Shown in pieces: positions 1 to 18,700 of a DNA stretch of 64,000 nucleotides. The notes under the pieces were generated by a model that worked only from the letters and a program-made list of their open reading frames with translations, made no database searches and was not told the origin of the DNA. Source of the stretch: Paratrimastix pyriformis (lineage: Eukaryota; Preaxostyla; Paratrimastigidae). The stretch covers positions 434,001 to 498,000 of the forward strand of contig JAPMOS010000019.1 in NCBI GenBank assembly GCA_027972325.1, read 5' to 3'. Each line of letters opens with the position of its first letter. The first letter of the stretch is position 1. The position numbers were made by a program, and so were the translations under genes.

Positions 1-187
1 CCGAAGGTGGGCCGAGGAGATGGAAACATCAAGCCGAGAAAGGATTGAGAGAGAAACAAAAAGACGTGCGCTGAAATAAAGATAGAAATGGCCTCAAAAA
101 CTGTGGTGCCGCTGTGTCCCGTCACTCGTGCCTCTTTAATGGCCCGAACTGCGGGGTCCATATGATGGAACAAATTTTCGCGAATAG
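1..187. other. Left-edge flank of the Cables-like gene
   Basis: Moderate-GC sequence with no repeat and no domain-bearing frame. It probably contains the promoter and 5' untranslated region, or an upstream intron, of the Cables-like gene. Confidence 0.35.
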
Positions 188-975
188 TTGCAGTACCCTT
201 TCGGCGAGAGCGATCTTTTCTCTACAACAAAGTACCTTTTTCTGGCGAACCAAAATGAACCACCCGACATATACGCCACCCCGACTAGAAGAGTTCTAGA
301 CGATTATCATGCTCCAATCCGCCGTGCTGTAACCCGAGCAACGGCGTTGACATTTCTGACGGGTTCCATTGATCGCCCTTCTGCATCTCCTGACCGCGAC
401 TATGAACAGCACTTTGCCGAGGCTCCCACTTCATCTGAGGGGTCTTCGGCTCAAAGGTCTTTGCCGCGAATGATGCCACCACAGACACGCCATCGGCGCC
501 ACCGCAAGCGTCCCGTCCGCGGGATTCGTCCCGACTTCAGTCGGGTTCCCCTGGGAGTGCCGCGTGACTTCGACAATATCTTCGGACCGCAGGAACTGTT
601 CGAAGAAGAGGTCCGCACACTACCATCCTCCACCACCCGCACCCCGCGCCCATCCGGTGTGTTTTAGTCACAGTCCGCGGGACCCGACATGACGGGCGCT
701 GGCTTGATCCCCGATGAGAGCTCCTACGGGGGCGCGATCCACTACGTCGGGTCGCGGTCCAGCATGGGTCGGAGCCGCGGCCACCATCCCCACCGGGGAC
801 ACGGCCACCACCATCATCACCACCACCACCGGCACGAGGGTGGGGCCGGGGCCGGGGGCGACTCCTCGGAAGGCACCCGGGGGCGCTCGGGGTCGTCGAG
901 CAGTCGGACCGATACGAGCTCCTCGGGCGGCGAGGCCGGGCGCCCCCGCCATCGCCACCGCGACCGGCACGGCCC

Positions 976-1012
<37 letters not shown>

Positions 1013-2020
1013 GCCCAGGGGGGGGAGCTGCCCGAGGAGGAGGAGGAGGGCGGCTCGCCCGACCACGCCGACGGCGAGGGCGACGACGAGGGCGGCACGG
1101 GGGCCTCGCCTGCAGGCCCGCGGAGCAAGGGGCCCCCACCGCCGCCCGGACCCGAGGAGGCCGCCGCCGGGGCGACCGACACCGACCGCACCCAGGGGCC
1201 GCCCCATGGCCGCCCCGAGGCCCGCCGCCGGGAGCGCGCCGCGGACGAGGAGGAGCCCACCGACCAGGACGAGGACCAGGAGCAGGAGCAGGGCGAGGAG
1301 GAGCAGGGCGAGGAGGAGGAGGAGGAGGGCGAGGAGGACGGGGAGCCGACGACGATGGGCGAGGGCGGCGGCTACGGGTCTGGCGAGGAGCAGCGCGACC
1401 ACCGACTGGCGATGGGCTTCCTGGCCCTGGGCAGCCCCGCACACTCCGCGGCACACCCCGCGGCACACAGCCGCCACCAGGAGGACGGGGAGGAGGAGGA
1501 AGAAGTCGAGGACGAGGAGGACGAGGAGGGGGAGGAGGCCGAGGAGGCCGAGGAGGAGGAGGAGGACGAGGACGAGGAGGCGGGCGAGGGGAGCCGGCGA
1601 TCGCACAGGCGCCACGAGCGGTCCCGGTCCCGGTCCCGGTCCCACTCCCGGCACCGCTCCCGGTCCGCCCACTCTCGGCACGGCTCTTCCCAGTCGCGCC
1701 ACCGCCACAGCTCCAAGTCGCGCCACCGCTCCCGATCCCCGTCCCATCGCCGGTCCTCGTCCCATCGCCGTTCCCGGTCGCGGGGCCGCCGTTCGCGTTC
1801 CCGTTCGCGCACCCGCTCCCGGTCGCGGTCGGGCCCCCAGGGCAGTCGATCGGGCCGCACCCGCACCCGGCCCCACTCGCCCTCGCCCTCGCCCTCCCAC
1901 CGCCAGCGGCCGGGCCGCAGCAGCCCGTCCAGCGAGCACTACTCCCGGTCCCGGTCCCGGTCCCAGTCCCGGTCCCAGTCCCGGACCCCCTCCGGGTCCC
2001 GGTCCCGCCGGTCGGGCAGC

Positions 2021-2056
<36 letters not shown>

Positions 2057-5000
2057 CGACCCAGCCGGCAGCCCCGTGGGCAGCACGGTCATTCGCACGG
2101 GCACGGGCACGGGCATGGACCCTCGCGTGGCCACGGGCACGACCATTCGCACGGGCAACCTGCGGCCCACTCGCCCCGGGGCCCTGCGCCGCAGGAGGCC
2201 GGCGGGCCGTCCCCCAAGGCCGCCCACCCCGGCGCCCCGGCACCCGTGGGCCCCGCAGCCCCGGTCGGTCCCGCCGTGGCGGCAGCGGCAGCAGCGGCAG
2301 CAACGGCAGCAGCCACCGCGCCGGGCGGCAGCCACCAGCCGCAGGGGCCTCGTGATCGGACGGGGGGGCCTCGTGATCGGACGGGGGGGCGGCGCCGTGC
2401 CCACCGGCTGCCCTCGTCGGGCGACGCGGACGAGGAGGCCGACGAAGCCGACGGGGCCGAGGGCGCCCCGCCCCGCAGCCGCCCCCGCCGAGGGCGCGCC
2501 GCAGCCGCCTCCCCAGCTCCTCCCGACCACCAGCCCCGCTGCCGAGGGGCCCCTCAGCCCGGGGGAGCGCTCCTCCGGGGGGCCGGTGGTGCACACGGCC
2601 CCCGTGCCCATCGCCCGGCCGGCCCCGGCCTGGGCGCCCGCCAGCCCCCTGGGCACCCCCGCGCCCTCGCCCTCGCCCTCGCCTTCGCCCTCGGCCCGCC
2701 ACGGCTGGGTGGGCCTGTTGGCGGCCATCCCTCCCTACAAGGGCCGCCTCCTGCCCGGCCCGGCCCCGGCCCCCTCGGCCCCCTCGGCCTCCTCGTCCGC
2801 CAGCCCCACCAGCCCCGGCCCCAGCCCTGGCGCCCCGGCCCCCGCTTCCCCTGGCGCCGAGAGGGCCGCCCTGTACGGGCACTCGCTGGAGGAGGGCCCG
2901 CCCAGCCGGTCGGGGTGGCGTCCGGTGCCGCACTGGCCCAGCCGGGGGGCCGCCCGGCCCCTGATGACCGACTTCCGGGCGGCCCTGGGCATGTCGCCCG
3001 CCCCCTCGCCCCTGCCCCCGCTGCCCCCGCTGCCCTCGCCGCCAGCCCTCTTCGGTGGCACCGCGGCCGGGGCGGCCCTCTTCGCCCGGTCCGAGCCGGG
3101 CCTGGCCTCGCCGCCCCTGCTGGTCCGGCCCCGGCCCCGCCGCCCCGGGGCCCACGGGGCTGCCCCACACGGCGACGACGACGAGCGTGCCCCGCTGCCC
3201 CCCCTGGCCGCCCTGCGCCCGCGGGCCTCCCTGGCCGCGGCGCCCAGCCCCAGCACGCCCTCGCCGCTGCTGCACCGGCTGCCCCTCGGGGCCCGGACGC
3301 CCTTCCTGCAGACCCACCCCCTGGCCGCCGCCCCCGGATCGGGAAGCTCGGGCTCGCCTGCGGCACCCGCCACCCCCACGCCCTCCCTGCTGGCCGCCCC
3401 CGGGGCCCCCGGCAGCAACCAGGGCGGCCCAGCGGGCGATGGGGACCTGGGCCTGTCGCCCCTGGGGCAGGCGGCCGTCACCCGGGGCGGGGCTCTCCTC
3501 ATCCGCCTCGGGGCCCCTGGGGGGGCGCCCGCCGCCCAGCCTGCTGGCGCTGGCGCTGGTCTGGGGGCGGGCCCCGGGGCCCGGTCCCTCCAGCCGCCGG
3601 GCCCGCCCAAGGGGCTGGCCGCCCCGACGCCCCGCGTCCTGCCCAGCCCCTCGCCCAGCTCGGCCGCCTCCAGCCGCCCCGGCCCCGGCCCCGGCCCCGG
3701 CCCCGCCCACCCTGCCAGCCCGGCCGCGCCCCCGCCGGCCCCGAGCCCGCCCGTCCTGCCGAGCGCCTGCCTGGCGGCGCCCCAGCTGCCGCAGTACCGG
3801 TGGTACTTCCATCGGGCCTCGGCCCAGGCCACCTGCGGGGCGCCCCTCCGCCGCGACCCGAGCGGCCAGGGGCCCTGGGCGGCCCACTTCGGGGGCGCCC
3901 GGCTGCTCTCGTCGGCCGTGCTGCTCCGCCAGGGCTACGCGGACATCATCCACATGCGCCGCCGCCACAAGGTCGCCCGCTGGCTCCGCGCCGCCACCCC
4001 GGCCCCGGCCCCCTCGCCTCCGGCCCCGGCCCCGTCACCACCCCCCGCAGTGGCAGCGGCAGCGGCAGCGGCAGGAGCAACAGCAACAGCAACAGCAGCG
4101 GTGTCAGCGATGTCAGCGGTGGTGGTGGTGGCGGCGGCGGCGGCGGCTGCGCCCATGCAGATGGGCCGCATCGAGGCGGCCTGCTGGACGCTCCACCCCA
4201 CCCCACGGCCCGCGGCCTCGCCACCGGCCCCGCCGGCCCCCACGCCAGCCCCCATGCCGGCCCCCACGCCCCCTGCGGCGACGCCCCCCGTGGGGCTGAC
4301 CTCGACCGAGGACGCGGCCCTGCGTGCGCTCCTGCCCCCGGCGGCCCCCCCGGCCCCTGGGGGCCCGGCCCTGTCGGCGGGCGTGGGGGTGGGCTCGATG
4401 GCGGCCTGGGGGCTGGCCGCCCGCTCGGCGATGGTCGCTGCGGCCCAGCGGGCGGGCCAGGGCGCCCCCCAAAGCAGCCCCCTCCACGGCGAACGGGCGC
4501 CCCTCAGCCGGCCCCTCCGCTGCCCCACCGCCATCCGGCTGGCCGTCCTGCCCTCCTCGGGTCCGGCACGCTGCCCGTGCCCCCATCCGCCATCCGCCAT
4601 CCGCCATCCGCCATCTGGACTGCTTTGCCCATGCCCCCCCCCCCCCCCCCCCCCGCCTGGCAGTGACCCGGAGACTGACCTCATCCCCCCCCCCCCCCCC
4701 CCCCCGGGGTGTGTGCACGAGCAGGGTCCCAGGCGCCGTGCATGTTCAGCACCATCTTCCGCCACGGCCACCCGGCCGGCCTGCACGGGCCCGCCCCCGG
4801 CAGCCGACGCGCCTACGGCCACCACCCCGAGGCTCTTGGGGGCCCCCGGGCGGCCCCATGCGGCCCGCTGACGCCCCTGCCGCTGCCCCCGGGGGCGCCC
4901 CTGGTGCCCTTCGGGCGGACGATCGCCGTGCGGGGCCTCCCCGAGGAGGACCTGCCCGCCCCCGGCCGGCTGTCCATCCGCCAGCTCCAGCAGATCCAGC

Positions 5001-7867
5001 AGCGGCAGATCCAGCAGATCCAGCAGCTGCCCGACCCGGCCGCCACCCAGCGCTGCTACGCGGTGGTCCTCTACGACCCGGTCCGCCCCCCCTGCCCCCC
5101 TCCTCCCACGCGGTGGGCTGGCGGGTTGGCGGGCTGGCGGGCTGGGAGCACCGACTCACCGGTCGACTGGGGTGTGGTGTGCTGTCTGGCCGCTATCTGG
5201 GTGGGGTGGGTGGCAGGTGCGAGCGGGCGGCCGCTTCGAGCCGGGCGCGGTGGCCCGGGTGCGGGGCGGGGTCAGCTTCGTCAGCCTCATCGAGCCCAAC
5301 CCCCTCCTCCAGGTCGCCGCCCCGCCCATCCCCTCCTGCCCTCTCGCCCCCCTCTCGCCCTCCCTCTCGCCCTCCTCCCTCTCGCCCTCCCTCTCGCCCT
5401 CCCTCCCTCTCGCCCTCCCTCCCTCTCGCCCTCCCTCCCTCTCGCCCTCCCTCGCCCTCCTCCCTCTCGCCCCTCCCGCCCCTCCCTCCCGCCCTCCCCG
5501 CCCTCCCTCCGCCCTCCCTCCCGCCCTCCTCCCGCCCTCCCTCCCGCCCTCCTCCCGCCCTCCCTCCCGCCCTCCCTCCCGCCCTCCCTCCCGCCCTCCT
5601 CCCGCCCTCCTCCCGCCCTCCCTCTCGCCCTCCCTCTCGCCCTCCCTCTCGCCCTCCCTCTCGCCCTCCCTCTCGCCCTCCCTCTCGCCCTCCCTCTCGC
5701 CCTCCCTCTCGCCCTCCCGGCCGTCCTCATCCCAAGCATCCTCATTGGGGCTCGGGGCTGCTGCGGGCTGGCTGCAGGACTGGCTCCGCTCGGTGACCAG
5801 CCCCGCCCGGCAGGGCCCCTACTCGCGCCGGACCGTGGCGGGCATCCCCTACGCCCCGTCGCTGTCCTCGCTGGCCTCGCCCTGCCCCGTGCCGCCCTCG
5901 GCCCCCACGGGCCTGAGCCCCACCCGGGGCGCCCCGGCCCTGCTGGCCACCCGGGGCCCCGTGGCCCCGGCCCCGCAGTTCCGGCCGCTGGCCTGCCAGG
6001 GCGAGACGGACGCGACCCTGATCCCGCTGCCGGGGGTGCTCTGCTCGCTGCTGCCCCACGTCTCGATGCGGCAGCGCGACCAGGAGCTGCACGCCCTGTA
6101 CCCGGGGCTGGACCCCCGGCTGACGGTCAAGAAGATGCTGGCCATCCGGGCACGCATGCTGGCCCTGCACCGGCCCGCCCTGACCGCCCTCGACCCGGCC
6201 GGGGCCCCCAGCCCAGGCTACGCGCCCCCCGTGCCCACCGCGCCCACCCCCCAGCTGCCCCCGCCCCCGGGCGGCCTCCCGCCGGCCCCGGGCCCCAGAT
6301 CCTCGGCAGCACCCGGCGGGGGGCGACCCGCGGCCCCCTGGCTGACGGCACCCGATCGGCTGCCCGGCACGGCCCCCGCCCCGGCCGCACAGCCGCCCCG
6401 CTGGCCCCGAGGGGCCCCCGACAGCGGCAGCACGAGCAGCAGCAGCAGCAGCGACTCGTCCCTCGACTCGGCCCTGGCCCCCGTCCGTGCGCCCCCCGTG
6501 TGTACCGAGGGCGTTGGGGGGGGGGGCCTGTGCCGTGGCGGATGGCGGCTGGTGGGGATGGCGGCCTGCCGGGAGGGGCCGGGTTCGTGGGATGGGTGTG
6601 CCCTGCTTGTAGACACCCTCCCGCCCGCCGGCCGACGCCCCTCGCTCACCCGCCCGCCCTGCCTCTTCCTCTCCTCCTCCTGCTACCGCCGTGGTGTCTG
6701 GCTGCCGACCGCCGGGGCTGCAGCGGATGGGGCTGGACGTGAGCACCATCGCCACGGCGTACGCGTACTTCGAGGAGCTCGTCCGCAAGGAGCACGTCGT
6801 CCGGGCCGCCAACCGGCGCCTCGTGGCGGCCTGCTGCGTCACCCTGGCGGCCAAGTTCCACGAGCCCGACCGGAGCCTCCTCAAGTGGATGGCCGCCCGC
6901 CTCGAGCAGGTCCCGCCCGCCCGCCCCAACCCGCTGCCCGCTGCCCGCCCCGCCAGCTCATCCCCGTTCGGACCCCGCCCCGGCCATGGCCCCCCTGCCC
7001 CTGCCCCTGCCCCGGCCCCGGCCCCGGCCCCGGCCCCGGCCCCGGCCATGGCTTCACTTCATCTTCCGTCTCTTCGTTCGCCGCCTATTGGCTGGCTGTG
7101 GCTGCGTGTGGCTGCGTGTGGCTGCGTGTGGCTGCGTGTGGCTGCGTGTGACTGCGTGTGACTGCGTGTGACTGCGTGTGTGTGTGTGTGTGTGTGGGGG
7201 TGAGCCGGCGGGAGATCTTCGCCCACGAGATGTGGATCTACGTCCAGCTGGGCATGAACCTCTGGCTCCCACCCAAGCAGGTCCCGCCCGCCCGCCCGCC
7301 CGCCCGCCCGCCCGCCCGCCCGCCCGCCCGCCCGCCCGCCCGCCCGCCCGCCCGCCCGCCCGCCCTCCTGCACACCGCCCCTCCGCACCACCGCCCCTCC
7401 TGCACACCGCCCCTCCGCACCACCGCCCCTCCGCACCACCGCCCTCCGCACCACCGCCCCTCCACGCCCCACTTGCGTCGGCCTCGCTCATCATTTCCTG
7501 CATTGACGTCCCCCCCCCCCCCCCCCCCCCCGCGCAGGTGACGGTGCACTACAACGTGATGGTGCAGCTTGTGGGCTCGTCGTTGCCGCTCTACCTGGGC
7601 GCGGACCTCTTCTCGCGGTACTACCTGCACGGCGAGCGGGCCCTGGGGGGCGGCCCCATGACGGGCAGCGCGTACAACGCGGGCCCCTCCAAGAGCCCCA
7701 CCCCGCTGCCCGGGGCCCCGACCGGCATGCTGCCCCCCGCCGCGCGGGCCGCCCCCCAGCCCGGATCGCCGGCCCTCAAGAACGAGTACCGATCCGGCCC
7801 CGCGGGAGGCTCCGACCGGGGTGGCGCAGGGGCGGGCCGGCAGCCCATGGGCGGCCCGTTGAGGTAG
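188..7867 (+). CDS. Cables1/2-like cyclin-domain protein with giant low-complexity N-terminus (multi-exon)
   Basis: The C-terminal exons encode a divergent cyclin box matching the vertebrate CDK5/ABL substrate Cables family: the run around KKMLAIRARMLALH (6127-6170), then GLDVSTIATAYAYFEELV and ACCVTLAAKFHE (6725-6909), REIFAHEMWIYVQL (7207-7280) and VTVHYNVMVQLVGSSLPLYL (7538-7600), in Cables order. Cables proteins bridge cyclin-dependent and Abl-type kinases; that role here is inferred. The first visible exon ends at 610 and a 63-nt intron (611-673) joins it in phase to a very long exon with His, poly-Gln, Glu/Asp, RS-dipeptide, Ala and Pro tracts. Further exons: about 4741-5085, 5212-5311, 5750-6497. 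The reading frame changes near 2470-2540 without an obvious intron, so a missed short intron or an assembly indel is possible. The start codon is unresolved: the ATG at 254 is in another frame. Stop at 7867. Confidence 0.68.
611..673 (+). other. 63-nt GT-AG intron in the Cables-like gene
   Basis: The 5' site GAG/GTCCGC and the 3' site TTTTAGTCACAG/TCCGCG join two coding-like frames in phase 0 (the EEE run to SAGPDMTG). It removes an in-frame stop at 665-667, which is why the flanking exons do not appear as one open frame. Confidence 0.6.
977..1010 (+). repeat. Coding CAG repeat (poly-Gln)
   Basis: About eleven CAG codons inside the first long exon of the Cables-like gene encode a pure Gln run, just after a His-rich segment and before an acidic segment. 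Confidence 0.85.
1609..2064 (+). other. RS-dipeptide domain encoded within the Cables-like gene
   Basis: The + strand frame reads repeated Arg-Ser and Arg-Ser-His units for roughly 150 codons (RSRSRSHSRHRSRS and similar), ending in tandem SARSAR units near 2020-2060. RS domains are known in SR splicing factors, where they are phosphorylated and drive nuclear-speckle localisation. They are not a feature of animal Cables proteins. Confidence 0.7.
5338..5720 (+). repeat. Intronic CCCTC/CTCG-type tandem array
   Basis: Nearly pure pyrimidine array of CCCTCCCTCTCG- and CCCTCCCGC-type units filling an intron of the Cables-like gene, between the exon ending near 5311 and the exon starting near 5750. 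Confidence 0.85.
7092..7196 (+). repeat. Intronic 10-bp GGCTGCGTGT array with GT tail
   Basis: About ten 10-bp units of GGCTGCGTGT and GACTGCGTGT, ending in a GT dinucleotide run, inside the intron between the two halves of the cyclin box. Confidence 0.85.
7281..7364 (+). repeat. Intronic CCCG tetranucleotide array
   Basis: About twenty CCCG units begin directly after the 5' splice site (AAGCAG/GTCCCG) of the last intron of the Cables-like gene. Confidence 0.88.
7510..7537 (+). other. 3' splice site with homopolymer-C tract
   Basis: Twenty-two consecutive C residues are followed by GCGCAG and the in-frame exon GTGACGGTGCAC, placing poly-C where the polypyrimidine tract should be. Confidence 0.7.
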
Positions 7868-7988
7868 CCCTCAGCCCCCGCCCCGGCAATTGTAGGGGTC
7901 CCGACGATCAACGGGCGCTGACGAGTGATGACCGCATTTTTTATGGTGAACGAGTGGTGGTGTGCATAGGCAAGTGATTTCGCCGTTT

Positions 7989-8030
<42 letters not shown>

Positions 8031-8259
8031 GTGTGTTGTCCGTGTTCCTCCCTTTCTGCATTTGTGTGCGTTTTGGGAGGTTTTTCTTTCAAGCGCGTTC
8101 GGCTTCTCTGTTGAGCTTTGTTCTGTTTGGAACACGGCTCGCTTTTTTTCCCCCCCGCCTCCGAGAGGTTCGCGCGGACAGGAGTTCGCGAGTTTGAACG
8201 CGGAGGAGAGAGCCAGCGCACCCGCGGCGTTCCTCGCCTAACCGGCCGCGACGCAGGAA
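7868..8259. other. Intergenic region with TTG array
   Basis: This 392-bp gap separates the Cables-like stop from the Rrp6 ATG, both on +. It is less GC-rich than its surroundings and holds a TTG trinucleotide array (about 7989-8029) followed by T-rich and C-rich stretches. It must contain the 3' end of one gene and the promoter of the next; I see no clear TATA box or polyadenylation signal. Confidence 0.6.
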
Positions 8260-14894
<6,635 letters not shown>

Positions 14895-14899
<5 letters not shown>

Positions 14900-14997
14900 A
14901 ATGTCCATGCGCTGTCCATGCGCCACGGTGAAATGTCCATGCGCCAGGGTGAAATGTCCATGCGCCGTCCATGCGCCACGGTGAAATGTCCATGCGC
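14895..14997. repeat. 21-bp-type repeat spanning the Rrp6 stop codon
   Basis: Imperfect units of CATGCGCCACGGTGAAATGTC are repeated about five times. The first CACGGTGA contains the stop codon of the Rrp6 gene, so the repeat begins at the coding end and continues into the 3' flank. Confidence 0.75.
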
Positions 14998-15731
14998 CAG
15001 ACCCCTCCCCTCCCGCCATCCCATCCCGGCTTCAAAATTCGCCTTGCAACACGCGACTTGTCTCCCACCCTGGCATCCCCGTTCAGTGTCTGTGTGGCCT
15101 GTTGTGTTGTGGGGGCCGCGTGGCGGCGTGGGGGGCGTGGGACGTGATCCCCCGGGGCCGGCAACACGACCCGGCAACACGACCCGGCAAGGACAGGCAG
15201 CATTTTTGTCCTGTTGGGCAAGTCGTTCCCTCGAGCCGAGAAAAGTGCGCACCACTTGACCATCCAGATTGTCCTTGTTGTCACCAGTTTGTCCGGTTTG
15301 GAGCGGCTTGTCAAATTCTTGGAGCGGCGGCTTGTCAAATTCTTGGACCGGCTTGTCTTGTTGTGGTGCCGGTCCCAAGGCCGCCGGGCTGCTTGACGGG
15401 AGGAGCTCTCTTCGAACGAGACTCCAACGGCACGTCGCGTCCCACCCGAACAAACAAGCAGCCGATGGGCGGGACGCACACGAGGGAAGCAGCCGATGGG
15501 CGGGGTGGGGCCGAGGGTGGGGGAGGCGCACGGAGGGTGGCGGGTGTAATACAAGAGGAGCCAACAAGAGGAGCGAGGCCGCCAGGCGGCGAGGCGAGCA
15601 GCCGGGCCGAGGAGACGAGGAGACGAGGAGACGAGGAGACGGTACATGCAGCCTATTGCTGTGATGGTGGTGGTGGTGGTGATGGTGGGCGGCGACGGGT
15701 GGTGGGGGGTCGCTGGGTCATGGCTCATGCC
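14900..15731. other. Convergent intergenic region
   Basis: This 832-bp gap lies between two convergent gene ends (Rrp6 on +, LRR/EF-hand gene on -). Beyond the short repeats at its left edge it contains duplicated GGCTTGTCAAATTCTTGGA units (about 15304-15350), GAGGAGAC units (15608-15640) and a short GGT run (15666-15682). No gene is supported: open frames here lack any recognisable domain. Confidence 0.6.
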
Positions 15732-18700
15732 TCACGCCAGCGACGCCATGGCGGGGGCCAGCGAGCCGGGCGTGGGCGGGGCCGAGGGGCCCACCGATGC
15801 CGGGGTGGCCGGGGCGGCCGGGGCCAGGGCGGGGGGCCGCTGGCCGGTCATCAGGAAGACAAGCTCAGAGCTCAGCACAGAGACACACTGCAGGTGGGGG
15901 AAGGGAAGGGAAGGGGATGCCGGTGGGAAGGGGATGGCGATGAGCGTCGACCTCAGCACCCACCCACTGCAGCGAACGAGGGGGCACGATGCAGAGGGGC
16001 AGGGACGCTGATGCGGAGGGGCAGGGGCGATGCAGGCAAAAGCTGGGGCGGCATGGGTGCGGGGTGGGACAGGGCAGTGTGGCATGTGACCGCATGTGAC
16101 AGGGCATGTGATGTGACCGGGCATGGGGGCGGCGCAGGGTGGCGGGCCTCTGAGAAAGTGATCTGCTGGTTGTTCCACGGGTCGGCCGCCTGCAGCAGCC
16201 TGGCCACCTCGTCGGGGCCCTTCTCGGGGTCCAGCAGGCCCACCAGCTGCCCGAACTCGGCCTCGTTCAGGATCCCTGCAACCCCGCCCCACACCGACCG
16301 GGGTGCCGTGGGTCGGGATGTGATTCCGGGATGGCCGGGCCGGGGTGATGGGTCGGGATGACGGTGCCGGGATGGCGGTGCCGGGATGGCGGTGCCGGGA
16401 TGGCGGTGCCAGGGTGAGGATGGCGGTGCCGGGGTGAAGATTGCGGGGGCGGGGCGGACCGTTCTTGGCCTGGTTGACCTGCAGGAAGAGCTGCCGGAAG
16501 CGGGCCAGGAACTTCTCGTGGCCCACCAGCTGGAAGTCAAGCAGAATCTAGCCGCCCCCACCGCCACCGCCACCGCCACCGCCACCGCCACCGCCACCGC
16601 CACCACGCCCGGGACGGAGATGAAGGGGCGATGCAGGGGCGAAGGGGACCCGCCCGGGGATGGCCGCCAGTGGGCGGGGCGGGTGGCGGGGCGGGTGGCG
16701 GGGCTGGCGGGCCTTGAGGAAGTCCTGGTAGCGGATGTTGTTGGCGGGTTTGGGCGGCTGGGCGGCCCGGGGGTCGCGCGGCTGGCGGGGCGTGGCGGCT
16801 GGGGGGCCCTGGCGGAGGGCGGCCGCCTGAGCGTGCTGGGCGGCGATGAGCTCCTTGATCTTGCAGATGATGGCCAGGCTGTCCTCCTGGTTGTACATGT
16901 ACCGCACAATGTTCACCCACTCGTCCTCCTGCACGCCCGCAGCCCCCACACACACCCACACCCACCCACCCAGGGGCAGAGGCAAAGGAACATCGCAGAT
17001 GATGGTGAGGGGCAGGGGCGGGCGGATGGCGGGCGGATGGCGGGCGGATGGCGGGCGGTGGGATGCGGGCGTGGATGATGCCGTTGCCATGCACATGGCG
17101 GAGAGGGGAATGGGGATGCGAGGAGGAGGGGCGGAGGGGCGGACGTGGATGATGCCGTTGAGGCGCCTGGCGAGGCGCTGGGCGACCTCCTCGTCGAGCA
17201 TCATGGGGCTCTTGCCCTTCAGGTAGATCCGCAGCAGCTCCGCAACCTGCCCCCACGGCCCCCACGGCCCCCACGGCCCCCACGGCCGGCAGGGGGGTGG
17301 GCGTGCGGACGGTCAGATGACCCCGGAGATGCTCCGGCCATGGGGGCCATGGGGGCCATGGGGGCAGGCGGGGCAGGCAGGCGGGGCAGGCGGGGCAGGC
17401 GGGGCAGGCGGGCGGGCCGTGGGGGCATGTGTGGGGCGTGGGTGGCATATGGCATGGCATGGCATGGCATGGGGGGGCGCGTGGGCGGGGCGGACGGTCT
17501 CCTTGAGCTGCTTCTGGACGAAGCGGAACTCCTCTTCGATCTCGTTGCGCAGGATCCGCCCGAAGACGGCGCAGTCGTTGTCGGTGGGCTCGTAGAGGCG
17601 GGTGTGGTGCAGGATGGAGGTGGCGTACTCCAGAATCAGCGACCGCAGCCCGTACTGCGCCCGCCCCGCCCCGGCGCCCCCCCACCCGATCGATCACACA
17701 CCACCGCACCCAAGATGCAGATGCAGACGTAGATGCAGATGCAGATGAGATGGAGGGCACCCGATGAGTGGCCATGATGACAGGGGTGGCCTGACGGAAT
17801 GGGGGCATGGGGGGGCATGGGGGGGCATGGAGCAGCGGGGGTGCGGGGGCGGGCCTTCTGGTTGAGGGCCGTGTAGAGGTGCTGCTCCATGGTCTCCCGG
17901 GGCAGCCGGGCCTCGGCGCACTTGGCGTCGAACTTCTGCTTGGAGAGGTACACGTCCCCGATGAGCTCCTTCAGCTGGCGCAGCGTCATGTGCCGCACCC
18001 CCGCCGGCAGGGCCACCGGGCCGCCCCCAGCTGCCCCGCTGCGGGCCGTGGCCCCGGGGGTGGCGGGCGGCCGCATGGCCGACATGGAGGCCGGCCCGGC
18101 CAGGGCGCCCGCGGGGCCCGGGGTGGCCATCATCAGCGGCAGCGGGCCCGCCCCGACCGGCACCCCGCCCGTGGCCACGGCCGAGGGCGACCCGGCGTAC
18201 GTCCCTGGCCACGCAGCCGCAGCCCCCGCCACCAGCCACCAGCCCCGGTCAGGAAGGCGAGCGGCCAGCCGGCACACCCACAAGCCCACGGCCAGCCAAG
18301 CCCACGGCCAGCCAAGCCCACGGCCAGCCGGCACACCCACAAGCCCACGGGCAGCCCGGGAGGCGTGGGCGCGGGCGTGGTCATGTCCAGGGGCGCGGTC
18401 ATATCCAGGGGCGTGGTCATAATCAGGGGCGTGGTCATAATCAGGGGCGTGGTCATAATCAGGGGCGCGGTCATGTCCAGGGGCGTGGTCATGTCCAGGG
18501 GCGTGGTCATGTCCAGGGGCGTGGTCATGTCCAGGGGCGCGGTCATGTCCAGGGGCGCGGGGAGCCACCAGGCACGGAGGGAGGGCGGGCACCGGGCACC
18601 GAGGGAGGGCACCGGGCACCGAGGGAGGGCACCGGGCACCGAGGGAGGGCACCGGGGGCGGGCGGGGCGGGGCGGGCGCGGACCCTGGCCGGCGATGGCG

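Noticed and set aside
537-3968. Minus-strand frame of more than 1100 codons opposite the Cables-like gene
   Set aside because: It is a shadow of a GC-rich exon, with no domain; the composition follows the complement of the RS, Gln and acidic codons on +.
5287-5745. Minus-strand Arg-Gly-rich frame resembling an RGG protein
   Set aside because: It is the antisense translation of the intronic CCCTCTCG array.
15102-16361. Plus-strand 419-codon frame across the convergent gap
   Set aside because: It overlaps real minus-strand exons (EF-hand region), shows no domain and is interrupted by repeat-derived composition.
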